Of a stretch of DNA of 53,986 bases, positions 34,087-42,329 are shown piece by piece. Each line of letters starts with the position of its first letter. Positions within the stretch are counted from its first letter, which is position 1. The notes under the pieces are model-generated. The model ran no database searches, was not told where the DNA came from, and worked only from the letters and a program-made list of their open reading frames with translations. The stretch lies in NCBI GenBank assembly GCA_900315485.1, contig OMZI01000015.1, forward strand, positions 1-53,986. Direction: 5' to 3'. Position numbers and translations under genes: made by a program. The stretch comes from an uncultured Eubacteriales bacterium (GTDB lineage: Bacteria > Bacillota > Clostridia > Peptostreptococcales > Anaerovoracaceae).

Positions 34087-35724
34087 ATGAAAAAACCTGA
34101 TCTGAAGAAACTCAAAGAAGTCAACTTCAAGAAGGCTGCTAAGGATTTTGTCTACGGCAAGCCTCACGGAGAGAGAAGACTCGGAGACCTGTATATTCCT
34201 AAGACAGGTCTGTATAAACACAGAGAATGGCGTGGTATCAAGGATACCATGTACTACTTCAACAATATATGGCTGTACAACTACGGCATGATCGTCCGTG
34301 ACCTGATGGTATACGGCGGCGGACCTAAGGGAGCTGTTCAGTTCCTCAAGGGAACATGGAGATACAGATGGATGGGTCAGACATATCTGACAGTACTCCA
34401 CTGGTTCGACAGATGTCTTGAGGGTATGAGAGGCGAAACACTCGCAGCTTCCGCATGGCACTTCAGAGGAATCGTAAGTGCCTGCCTTTATCAGATAACA
34501 GGCTTCTTCAACAGAGACGCAAACATCGGCGGAGACCTTGCTCTCAGAGCAAAGACTCTCGGTACCGACGAGACAGTCTGGGGAGGAATCATCTATCCGT
34601 ACATGGATCAGGGCGCAATGTACCTGCCTACACAGATGATCCCTTACTTCGTAACATGCCACTGCAACAACCATACAGTACTGAACTACATTGACGCAGC
34701 TCAGGCTTACGGACTCCCTGGAGACCCATGTCCGATGTGCCAGGCAGAGGCCGGCATCTTCATCGAGGATGACGTTCCGGATTCATACGTAGCTGTAGTT
34801 ACAACTAACGAAGCATGCGACGGATCTGTAGGAACATCAGTTATTCAGGACTGGATGATGAACAAGCCGCTCTTCGCTATGCCTCAGGTAATGCAGTTCG
34901 ACGACGATACAGTACTTGAGAACTGCGCTAAGGAAATCGAGATGGCATGGAGATTCACCGAGGAGCAGCTCGGAGTCGAGTTCCACTGGGATGAGCTGGT
35001 CAAGCACATCAAGCTGCAGAATCAGCAGAACCAGTTCGAGAGAGAGAAATGGGATGTAGCTGCAAATACACACAGCTATCCGATCAACGGAGTTGCCCAG
35101 GCTCTTTACAGAATCTTCTACTCACAGTACGGTGAGAGACCTTTCTGGCACGATGTTGACAAGAAAGTCAGAAAGATCATGGAGAAGTGCGTAAACGAAG
35201 ACATCAACACATTCCCTATGACAAGACACAGAGTCATCGCATGGTCATGCGCTCCTCTGTATTACTCAGCATGGTGCACATGGGCATATAACTGCTGGGG
35301 TCTCAACACAATCATCAACATGGACTCTCTGATGTTCGACCTGGATATCAGAACAGACACTTATGAGAACTGCCTGCTCGACATTGCAAAATATCATGAG
35401 TGGGCTCCGATGAGAAGAATGGCTGTAGGTGGACTGCAGCACATCTTCGAACTGTGGGAGAACATGGAAAAGTTCAACTGCGACATGGTCATGATGTATG
35501 ACCAGCTGCAGTGCAAGGGAATGCAGGGCGTTGTAGGACTCTTCGAGGATGAGTTCAGAGCACGCAACATCCACGCTATCTGGATGCCGCACGCACTGCC
35601 TGACAAGAGAACTGTTCCTAGATCACAGATCAGACAGATCATCAATGACTACATGTTCACAGTAATGGGCGAGGAACCTCTCGATCCGTCACTGCTTGAT
35701 TTTGACGACAGCGACAGCTGGTAG
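34087..35724 (+). CDS. 2-hydroxyacyl-CoA dehydratase-like large subunit, pair 2
   Basis: This 545-residue relative of the other large subunits has HREWRGIKDTMY near residue 42, FVTCHCNNHTVLNYI, AYGLPGDPCPMCQAEAG, NEACDGSVG, NCWGLNTI and QLQCKGMQGVVG. Where pairs 1 and 3 have HDLxDPR it has HALPDKR. The added cysteine in GDPCPMC and in the CHC segment may mean a different cluster environment. It is co-transcribed with the pair 2 small subunit and with a very small membrane protein gene 12 nt downstream. No acyl-CoA-processing gene is next to it. Confidence 0.83.
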   Translation: MKKPDLKKLKEVNFKKAAKDFVYGKPHGERRLGDLYIPKTGLYKHREWRGIKDTMYYFNNIWLYNYGMIVRDLMVYGGGPKGAVQFLKGTWRYRWMGQTYLTVLHWFDRCLEGMRGETLAASAWHFRGIVSACLYQITGFFNRDANIGGDLALRAKTLGTDETVWGGIIYPYMDQGAMYLPTQMIPYFVTCHCNNHTVLNYIDAAQAYGLPGDPCPMCQAEAGIFIEDDVPDSYVAVVTTNEACDGSVGTSVIQDWMMNKPLFAMPQVMQFDDDTVLENCAKEIEMAWRFTEEQLGVEFHWDELVKHIKLQNQQNQFEREKWDVAANTHSYPINGVAQALYRIFYSQYGERPFWHDVDKKVRKIMEKCVNEDINTFPMTRHRVIAWSCAPLYYSAWCTWAYNCWGLNTIINMDSLMFDLDIRTDTYENCLLDIAKYHEWAPMRRMAVGGLQHIFELWENMEKFNCDMVMMYDQLQCKGMQGVVGLFEDEFRARNIHAIWMPHALPDKRTVPRSQIRQIINDYMFTVMGEEPLDPSLLDFDDSDSW

Positions 35725-35736
35725 AAAGGAGCCGCC

Positions 35737-35967
35737 ATGTTTTTTGGTAAGAAGAAAAAGAAAAAGTCCCTCATCGGGAGGATCATCCGCGCTTTCCTTG
35801 GCATATATGCAGGCCTGTTTTGCGTATTCTTCTTCGATCTCGACGGCAAACTGCTCTATTACGTTGTTGAGCCGTTCATGAAGAACCACTTCGACAACAT
35901 GGAGAGAAGAGATCCGCATACAGTACCGTATGATCTGATCGATACTGAATACATGCAGAAAAAGTAA
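35737..35967 (+). CDS. Small one-helix membrane protein A, linked to dehydratase pair 2
   Basis: 76 residues: a Lys-rich start (GKKKKKKS), one hydrophobic helix (about 14-33), then FDLDGKLLYYVVEPF and a short charged tail. AAAGGAG 6 nt before ATG supports translation, and the gene starts 12 nt after the large subunit. It is clearly related to the 60-residue protein at 43140, which follows the activator: both have the Lys-rich start, one helix and (F/Y)xxLDxKLLxxA/V. I know of no described function. It may tether or stabilise the dehydratase or its activator at the membrane. Confidence 0.75.
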   Translation: MFFGKKKKKKSLIGRIIRAFLGIYAGLFCVFFFDLDGKLLYYVVEPFMKNHFDNMERRDPHTVPYDLIDTEYMQKK

Positions 35968-35995
35968 ATCAACATAGAAAGAAGTTATTGCAATT

Positions 35996-37906
35996 ATGAA
36001 GAAAAAGTTTAAGGCCGAATCCCAGCGTCTGCTGGACATGATGATCAACTCGATCTACACGCACAAGGAGATCTTCCTGCGTGAGATCATCTCCAATGCT
36101 TCAGATGCCATCGACAAGATGTGCTATATCGCTCTTACTGATAAGTCAGTCGGAATGAACCGCAGCGATTTTGAGATCATCCTGACACTCGACAAGGAGA
36201 ACCGTACACTTACGGTCAGCGACAACGGGATCGGCATGAACGAGGAAGACCTCGAGAAGAATCTCGGAACCATCGCTTTCTCAGGCAGCAAGAGATTTGC
36301 TGAAGAAGTTGAGAAGGCAGATAAGGAAAAGTCAGGTGCGGCAAGCCTTGCCGACCAGGTGGACATCATAGGACAGTTCGGCGTAGGTTTCTACTCTGCG
36401 TTCATGGTAGCCGACACAGTCGAAGTCGTTACTAAGAAGTACGGTGAAGACAAGGCTTACAGATGGGTGTCCGAAGGTGCCGGCGGATATACGATCGAAG
36501 AGGCTGAGAGAGACGGACATGGAACTGACGTCATCATGCACATCAGAGAGGACGGCGAAGACAAGGACGAGTACAGCCAGTACATGAGGGAGTACCCTAT
36601 ATACAAACTCGTGAAGAAGTACTCCGACTACATCCGCTTCCCGATCAAGATGCTGATGCCTCATCCTCAGATCAAGGAAGGCTCCGATCCTGAGAATCCT
36701 GAATTTGAAGAGGTCTTCGAATATGAAGTGTTCAACTCGATGGTGCCTCTGTGGCAGAGAAAGCGCGCAGACGTTACAAAGGAAGAGTATGAGGCTTTCT
36801 ACAAGTCCACATTCCAGGATGACACACCGCCGCTGGAAACCATCACGGTCTCTGTCGAGGGAATGGTCAGCTATGATGCTCTGATGTTCATTCCTGAGCT
36901 GGTGCCTAACAAGTACTACACGGATGAGTTCACCGGAGGCCTGCAGCTGTACAGCTCGGGCGTCCTGATCATGGACAAGTGCAAGGATCTGCTCCCTGAG
37001 TACTTCAATTTCGTAAGAGGTGTCGTTGACTCGCCGGATCTCTCCCTCAATATCTCGAGAGAGATGCTCCAGCATGACAGACAGCTCAGGCTGATATCCA
37101 GAAATCTCGAGAAAAAGATCCGCAGCAAGCTCGAAGAGCTTCGCGACAAGGACCGCGAGAAATATGAAAAGTTCTACAAGAGCTTTGGCAGACAGCTCAA
37201 GCTCTGCGCACTCGACGATTACGGCAAGTACAAGGATGAGCTCCAGGATTTCCTGATGTTCTACTCCTCAACTGAGAAGAAACCGGTCACACTGGCTGAG
37301 TACGTTGAGAGAATGAAAGAGGATCAGGAATACATCTACTACGCTGCAGGCGACAGCTTCGACGCAGTGGACAAGATGCCTCAGACTGAGATCCTCAAGG
37401 ACAAGGGCATCGAGATCCTGTATTTCACAGACAGTACGGACGAATTCATCCCTGACATGCTCAGGCAGTACAAGGAGAAGAAGTTCATGTCCGTCATAGA
37501 CGGAGACTTCGATCTCGGCGACGGCAAGACTGACGAGCAGATGACTGAGACATTCAAGGATACCTTTGATTTTGTCAAGGAGACACTCGGAGACAAGGTC
37601 GACGTCGTCAAGGCAACGACCAAGCTGAAGAGCCATCCGGTAGTCATCTCAAGCGGTGAGGGAATCACCTTCGAAATGGAGAAGTACTTCACTGCAGTCA
37701 ATCCGGAACTCGGAATGAAGGCCAAGAGAATTCTCGAACTCAACGTTGATCACAAGGCGTTCCTTGCTCTTGACAGAGCAAGGCTCGACGACCCGGAAAG
37801 GGCTAAGAAGATGTGTGAAGTACTGTTCAATCAGGCACTTCTGATAGCAGGCCTCCCAATCGACGACCCTTCGGGCTACACAGATGTAGTCTGCTCATTC
37901 TTCTAG
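35996..37906 (+). CDS. htpG: Chaperone HtpG (Hsp90)
   Basis: This is an ATP-dependent dimeric chaperone of the cytoplasm. The 636-residue protein has the GHKL ATPase motifs: SNASDAIDKM (about residue 33), SDNGIGMN, and GQFGVGFYSAFMVAD. The middle domain has the catalytic-loop arginine region LNISREMLQ. The C-terminal dimerisation domain is complete. It sits between dehydratase pair 2 with its small membrane protein and the hairpin array, which may just be chance or may reflect a need for folding help of oxygen-sensitive enzymes. A short hairpin (GGGAC/GTCCC, 37919-37932) follows without a T-run. Confidence 0.96.
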   Translation: MKKKFKAESQRLLDMMINSIYTHKEIFLREIISNASDAIDKMCYIALTDKSVGMNRSDFEIILTLDKENRTLTVSDNGIGMNEEDLEKNLGTIAFSGSKRFAEEVEKADKEKSGAASLADQVDIIGQFGVGFYSAFMVADTVEVVTKKYGEDKAYRWVSEGAGGYTIEEAERDGHGTDVIMHIREDGEDKDEYSQYMREYPIYKLVKKYSDYIRFPIKMLMPHPQIKEGSDPENPEFEEVFEYEVFNSMVPLWQRKRADVTKEEYEAFYKSTFQDDTPPLETITVSVEGMVSYDALMFIPELVPNKYYTDEFTGGLQLYSSGVLIMDKCKDLLPEYFNFVRGVVDSPDLSLNISREMLQHDRQLRLISRNLEKKIRSKLEELRDKDREKYEKFYKSFGRQLKLCALDDYGKYKDELQDFLMFYSSTEKKPVTLAEYVERMKEDQEYIYYAAGDSFDAVDKMPQTEILKDKGIEILYFTDSTDEFIPDMLRQYKEKKFMSVIDGDFDLGDGKTDEQMTETFKDTFDFVKETLGDKVDVVKATTKLKSHPVVISSGEGITFEMEKYFTAVNPELGMKAKRILELNVDHKAFLALDRARLDDPERAKKMCEVLFNQALLIAGLPIDDPSGYTDVVCSFF

Positions 37907-37945
37907 CTTCCGGCAGCCCGGGACAGCGTCCCGCAGATGCAGGTT

Positions 37946-38246
37946 GGCGTAAGCAAGGCAAAATCGCTTCAAAAACGTGAACAGAAAAGCAGCGACGTCA
38001 CGTAAATCAAGCAATTTTGCTTCAAAAACGTGAAGAGAGAAGCTGCGATGTCACGTAAATCAAGCAGTTTTGCTTCAAAAACGTGAATATGGCAACAGCG
38101 ACATCACGTAAATCAGGCAATTTTGCCTCAAAAACGTGAACACAGGAGAATCGAGTTGACGTAAAATAGGCAGAATCGTCTCAAAAACGTGAACTGAGAA
38201 AGTACGATGTCACGTAAATCAGGCGATTTTGCCACAAAAACGTGAA
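37946..38246. repeat. Six-unit hairpin repeat array with exact 53-bp period
   Basis: Units of 36 bp start at 37946, 37999, 38052, 38105, 38158 and 38211, each separated by 17 bp. The consensus is CACGTAAATCA-rGCAATTTTGCy-TCAAAAACGTGAA. Each unit is a dyad: the outer TCACGT pairs with ACGTGA, and an inner stem of 5-6 bp (AAGCAA/TTGCTT in unit 2, AGGCAA/TTGCCT in unit 4) closes on TT. The inner stem changes are compensatory. Units 1 and 5 are degenerate. The 17-bp spacers also share a 3' end like GCGAYGT. The array begins about 40 bp after htpG and ends 14 bp before the CooC-like gene. It is not CRISPR: spacers are too short and too alike. Confidence 0.95.
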
Positions 38247-38260
38247 ATAAGGAATCACTA

Positions 38261-39031
38261 ATGGAAAACAATAATCACGATACTAAAATTCTGACTGTTG
38301 CAGGGAAGGGCGGTGTCGGAAAGACATCGATCTCTTCCGCAATGGTAAGGATCCTGACTGAGGAATATCCTGATGCAAGGATCCTGGCTATCGACGCAGA
38401 CCCTGCAATCGGACTCACGACCGCTCTCGGAGTTGAGCCGACTGACACGCTGGACGGCATCCGCAAGAAGATCGTCAACAGCGTAGAGGACGGACATCCG
38501 AAGGAAGCGATCGAGATGCTCAACGAAGCCAGATACAGGATCTTCGACACAATGGTAGAGGAGAGCAAGTTCAGCTTCCTCGCCATCGGAAGACCTGAGG
38601 CTGCAGGCTGCTACTGCAAGGTCAACGCATATCTTAAGGAAGTCATCAGCCTTCTGGCTAATGACTTCGATTACGTAGTCATTGACGGCGAAGCGGGGAT
38701 CGAGCAGATCAACCGCCGTGTAATGGAGAAGGTCACACACCTCTTCCTGATTACCGATCCGAGCCGCAAGGGCTGCAAGGTAGTGGATACCATCAAGCAG
38801 GTTGCCGATGAACTCGTAATGTACGACAAGTGCGGAGTCATCGTCAACAGAGTCAAAGAGGAATCCATACCATACGTCAAAGTCGAATCGGCTGAGATAC
38901 TGACTTACATCCCTGAAGATAAGACACATGCCGAGAACGACATAATGGGAGTCAGCGTATTCGACCTGCCGGAGGATTCACCGGTAATGAAGGGCACACG
39001 CGAAGCGCTCCGCAAGATGGATCTTATATAA
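38261..39031 (+). CDS. CooC-like nickel/metallocluster maturation ATPase
   Basis: This 256-residue MinD/ParA-type ATPase has the deviant P-loop GKGGVGKTS (residues 15-23), DADPAIGL (Walker A'/switch) and VVIDGEAGIE (Walker B). The stretch GRPEAAGCYCKVN carries the CxC pair by which CooC/AcsF proteins bind nickel at the dimer interface. CooC inserts nickel into CO dehydrogenase and AcsF acts on CODH/ACS. Here the gene is followed after 37 nt by dehydratase pair 3 on the same strand, and no CODH is present. It could therefore mature the acetyl-CoA-synthase-like protein at 43.5 kb, or have been recruited for the dehydratases. Its 5' region is the hairpin array. Confidence 0.88.
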   Translation: MENNNHDTKILTVAGKGGVGKTSISSAMVRILTEEYPDARILAIDADPAIGLTTALGVEPTDTLDGIRKKIVNSVEDGHPKEAIEMLNEARYRIFDTMVEESKFSFLAIGRPEAAGCYCKVNAYLKEVISLLANDFDYVVIDGEAGIEQINRRVMEKVTHLFLITDPSRKGCKVVDTIKQVADELVMYDKCGVIVNRVKEESIPYVKVESAEILTYIPEDKTHAENDIMGVSVFDLPEDSPVMKGTREALRKMDLI

Positions 39032-39068
39032 CTGTAAATATAAGTAAGTAGAGAGGGAGGTTATTACA

Positions 39069-40265
39069 TTGAAAGACTTGAAGCATTTGATCTACTTCGA
39101 GAACCTTCTTGACAACGCAGACAACGAGCTGGTTGAACAGGCGAAAAAGGATGGCAAGCTCATCATGGGCTATACATGCTATCACATTCCGGAAGTTCTC
39201 CTGAACGTTGACAACTGCGTATCAGTAAGACTCCGTGCTCCGAGAACGGGTTCGGTCGACATTTCGACTTACTACATGTCGAACTACGTATGCGAGTACG
39301 CAAGAGCACTTCTGGAGAGGGCTATTGAAGGAGGATTCCAGTTCCTGGACGGACTTGCAGGAGTCGATGCATGCTCAATGATGAACAGATTCTATGAGCA
39401 TTTCAGCATCCTTAAATGCAACACCAAGGAAAACTTCTTCGTTACACACCTTGATGTACCTTACAAGACAGAGGAGTTCTCATACAACCATATGCAGAGA
39501 CAGCTGGAAGTAAGACTTCTTGAAGTAATGCATGACAAACTGGGCGTAGACGTATCCGATGCTGCTATCCGCAAGGCTGTTGCTGAGCACAATGAAGTCT
39601 GCAAGGTAATGCAGGAGATCAGCGAGATGCGTAAGGCTGACAACCCGGTCATCACAGGATATGAATTCCATGTCCTCAACCTGGTCACATACACTTGCCC
39701 GAAGTACCTCATCCTGCCTTATCTCAAGGAGACTCTTGAGGAACTCAAGAAGAGAAAACCGGATGAAAAGCTGCCGAGAGCAAGAGTCGGCATCGTAGGT
39801 TCCGAGATCGACGATCCTGAGTTCACCAAGATGATCGAGGATGCAGGCGCAAGAGTAGTATTCGACAGACACTGCTTCGGATCGATCCCTGGCAGAGAAG
39901 TCATCGAGCTTTCCGACAAGGAAGATGCTCTTCCGCAGATCGTACGCCACTACATGAACACTTCAGAGTGCGCACGCTACATCGCAGACAACAAGGTACA
40001 GCAGAGAAGAGACACAGCAGACAGACTTGCTAAGGAATTCAATGCTGACGGTATCATCTACGAACAGATGAAGTACTGCGACTTCTGGGGATTTGAAAGA
40101 GCTCTCGTCAGCCATATCATGGCAGAGGAGTACGGATGGCCGATCCTTTCGATCGACAGACTGTACAACGCAAAGGGCTCCGGTCAGCTCAGAACAAGAT
40201 TCCAGGCGTTCGTAGAATCGCTTGAGATCAAGAAGATCCAGAAGGGGAAAGGAGGCAAGAAGTAA
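39069..40265 (+). CDS. 2-hydroxyacyl-CoA dehydratase-like small subunit, pair 3
   Basis: This 398-residue paralogue starts at TTG with GGGAGG 8-9 nt upstream. Cys37 (GYTCYHIPE), Cys75 (YVCEYARALLE) and Cys102 (DACSMMNRF) align with the other two small subunits. The second domain has RVGIVGSEIDD and ends with SGQLRTRFQAFVES. It is closer to pair 1 in DACSMMNR and to pair 2 in RLRAP and the C-terminus. It sits in one operon with the CooC-like gene upstream and overlaps the large subunit by one base. The substrate is unknown. Confidence 0.86.
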   Translation: MKDLKHLIYFENLLDNADNELVEQAKKDGKLIMGYTCYHIPEVLLNVDNCVSVRLRAPRTGSVDISTYYMSNYVCEYARALLERAIEGGFQFLDGLAGVDACSMMNRFYEHFSILKCNTKENFFVTHLDVPYKTEEFSYNHMQRQLEVRLLEVMHDKLGVDVSDAAIRKAVAEHNEVCKVMQEISEMRKADNPVITGYEFHVLNLVTYTCPKYLILPYLKETLEELKKRKPDEKLPRARVGIVGSEIDDPEFTKMIEDAGARVVFDRHCFGSIPGREVIELSDKEDALPQIVRHYMNTSECARYIADNKVQQRRDTADRLAKEFNADGIIYEQMKYCDFWGFERALVSHIMAEEYGWPILSIDRLYNAKGSGQLRTRFQAFVESLEIKKIQKGKGGKK

Positions 40266-42130
40266 TGGTAATAAGCACAGAACTGCTCGGCATCAAGAAC
40301 TCTCTTGCCGAAAGAAGAGAACTTAAAGCAAAGAAAGCAGCCGCTAACGGCAAGGCAAAATATCCTAATCCTGCATTCTGGCGCGCCAAGGACAACATGG
40401 ACTTCAAGGCACAGGGCCAGAACCTCATGGAAGTCGGAAAGATCTGCGTTGACATGTTCAAGGAAGCAGATATCAAGGCTTTCTGCATGAAGCAGGTCGA
40501 GAGATGCAAGAACGATGCTGCCAGAGTAGCCCTCGAAGTCAAGCAGGGCCTCGAAATGAGCAACGAGGAGCGCAAGGAAGTATTCCTCTACGGAGAGAGA
40601 ACTCTCGGTAAGCTCTACCGCAAGGGTGACATGGTTCCTGTAAGAAGAGAGTGGAGAGGCGCTGCAGATACTGCATACGACTTCTACAGATGGGGAAAGA
40701 TGTGGCTCATGCTGCTGACAACCTTCTCAAGAGACCTCGTACCGGCGCTCAACTCAACATTCTACTACAGATGGATGATCTCATACTTCTGCTGCGTAGG
40801 CTTCATGGACAAGAATACATCAGGCCAGAAGGGCAGCGCACTGAAGATGTCACACCTGATGACATACGATATCTTCCGTTATGTAGCTGAGAACCTGGTA
40901 TTCCTCGCTAAGTGCGATAAGAAGAACGGTAACTCACATCAGCTGAACAAGAAGGTCGTACTCTTCGACGAGATGACAATGGGACAGATCATGGCAGGAT
41001 TCCCTGACCTCCTCGGTATCCCTTACCAGCTCATGCCGGTATTCCTCGTATCCGAGATCGACCAGCTGACATGCGTACCTTACATCGATGCAGTAGAGAG
41101 CTTCGGTCTCCCTGCTGATACATGCCCGGTACCTTCATCCGAGTGCGGAGCTCTCGTAATCGACGCTCTGCCGCACATGGGATCCTGCTTCATCTCAAGC
41201 TCGATGCCTTGCGACGGATCAACAATGGCTTCTTCATACATGTCAAGAAGATTCCCGGATCTGCCGGTATTCCACCTGACATTCCCTGTAAGATACGAGG
41301 ATGAAGAGACCACACGTTACGCAGTAGACGACATCAAGGCCTGCATCAAGTTCGTTGAGGACGTTACAGGCGCTAAGTGGAGCTGGGATGCTTACTTCAA
41401 GCAGATGAAGCGCTTCAATGAGGAGACTGCTTACGAGCTGCAGAAGTGGGAAGTAAACAAGACCGACTATCCGCAGATCATCGGACCATCATACGAGCTG
41501 TTCCGTAAGTGGAACTACGAGATGGACGGCGGTGCTGACCCTCGTGTAATCAAGACCTTCGAGAAAGTCAATGACATCATGATGAAGGCTTATGAGAAGC
41601 GCGAACAGGCATGGCGCAACAAGATGAGATACAGAGGAATCGTATGGTCATGCCCTGCTCACTACTATGCTAACTTCAGTAACTGGCTTGCTAACTGCTG
41701 GGGTATCGACATCCTGGTAGAGATGGAATCCCTGAACTTCACCAAGGTTCTCGAGACAGAGGACAAGGAAGAAGCTCTTATGGACCTCGCAAGACTGTAC
41801 GAGCGTATGGTAATGAGAAGACACACCAATGGCGGATACCAGAACGTAGTCGACGAGATGTGGAGACAGGTCGAAGACTGGAGAGCTGAGATCATCATCA
41901 TGTACCAGAACGTAGCATGCAAGAACATGGCTACACTCCAGGGTGTACTCGACGATACATGCAGAGACAGAAACGCTCACATGATCTGGATCGAGCACGA
42001 CCTGATGGATCCGAGAACAGTATCCAGAAAGACCATGAGAGACAAGGTCAACGAGTACATGAGAACAGTTATGCATGCAGAGCCTGTTGACCCGACACTC
42101 CTCGATTTCGACGATGAACTCGGTATGTAA
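40265..42130 (+). CDS. 2-hydroxyacyl-CoA dehydratase-like large subunit, pair 3, with N-terminal extension
   Basis: At 621 residues it is about 80 residues longer than the other two large subunits. The extra N-terminal part (about 1-100) is charged and helical with three cysteines (KICVD, AFCMK and ERCKN). The shared core begins at ERTLGKLYRKGD and RREWRGAADT. Then come FGLPADTCPVPSSECG, MPCDGSTM, NCWGIDI, VACKNMATLQG and HDLMDPR. The conserved Cys set is kept. It overlaps the small subunit by one base. Two hairpins separate it from the activator gene, which has its own promoter. Family membership is clear; substrate and role of the extension are not. Confidence 0.84.
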   Translation: MVISTELLGIKNSLAERRELKAKKAAANGKAKYPNPAFWRAKDNMDFKAQGQNLMEVGKICVDMFKEADIKAFCMKQVERCKNDAARVALEVKQGLEMSNEERKEVFLYGERTLGKLYRKGDMVPVRREWRGAADTAYDFYRWGKMWLMLLTTFSRDLVPALNSTFYYRWMISYFCCVGFMDKNTSGQKGSALKMSHLMTYDIFRYVAENLVFLAKCDKKNGNSHQLNKKVVLFDEMTMGQIMAGFPDLLGIPYQLMPVFLVSEIDQLTCVPYIDAVESFGLPADTCPVPSSECGALVIDALPHMGSCFISSSMPCDGSTMASSYMSRRFPDLPVFHLTFPVRYEDEETTRYAVDDIKACIKFVEDVTGAKWSWDAYFKQMKRFNEETAYELQKWEVNKTDYPQIIGPSYELFRKWNYEMDGGADPRVIKTFEKVNDIMMKAYEKREQAWRNKMRYRGIVWSCPAHYYANFSNWLANCWGIDILVEMESLNFTKVLETEDKEEALMDLARLYERMVMRRHTNGGYQNVVDEMWRQVEDWRAEIIIMYQNVACKNMATLQGVLDDTCRDRNAHMIWIEHDLMDPRTVSRKTMRDKVNEYMRTVMHAEPVDPTLLDFDDELGM

Positions 42131-42175
42131 GGTTTCCTTCGGAGCATACGGCGTTGCCGTATTGTAGGAAACCTT
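42129..42175. repeat. Strong hairpin directly after pair 3
   Basis: AAGGTTTCCT pairs with AGGAAACCTT, and inside it ATACGGC with GCCGTAT (3-nt loop). No T-run follows. The hairpin includes the stop codon region of the large subunit. It may protect the upstream mRNA end or partly terminate. Confidence 0.7.
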
Positions 42176-42176
42176 C

Positions 42177-42203
42177 TAATTCGCTCGACAAGCTCGCGAA
42201 TTA
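42177..42203. repeat. Second hairpin between pair 3 and the activator
   Basis: TAATTCGC (42177-42184) and GCGAATTA (42196-42203), 8-bp arms with an 11-nt loop, directly after the previous hairpin. Confidence 0.6.
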
Positions 42204-42255
42204 ACTGGATATTTTGTTCTAACTTGGTCTAAAATTACCACTTGTTAAAAAATAG

Positions 42256-42284
42256 TTTACTTTGTCCGGATTAGTTAATATAAT
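42256..42284 (+). promoter_or_regulatory. Promoter of the dehydratase activator
   Basis: TTTACT, 17 nt, perfect TATAAT. Just upstream (42237-42249) is ACCACTTGTTAAA, an exact 13-base match to 32813-32825 near the pair 2 promoter, suggesting a shared regulator. Confidence 0.6.
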
Positions 42285-42329
42285 GTGGGCAACATAGTAC
42301 TTTTGTTTAAAAGAAGGAGAGAAGATATT

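Noticed and set aside
37919-37932. Terminator for htpG
   Set aside because: GGGAC/GTCCC forms a short stem with no T-run; no convincing terminator seen.
37946-38246. CRISPR array
   Set aside because: Repeats of 36 bp fit the size, but spacers are only 17 bp, similar to each other at their 3' ends, and no cas gene is present. The repeat is a hairpin with an exact 53-bp period.
26440-42130. Double-cubane cluster protein (DCCP) or benzoyl-CoA reductase rather than dehydratase
   Set aside because: DCCPs are single polypeptides with a dedicated adjacent reductase, and class I benzoyl-CoA reductases have four subunits; paired subunits with one HgdC-type activator fit the dehydratase arrangement better, though substrate and chemistry remain unproven.
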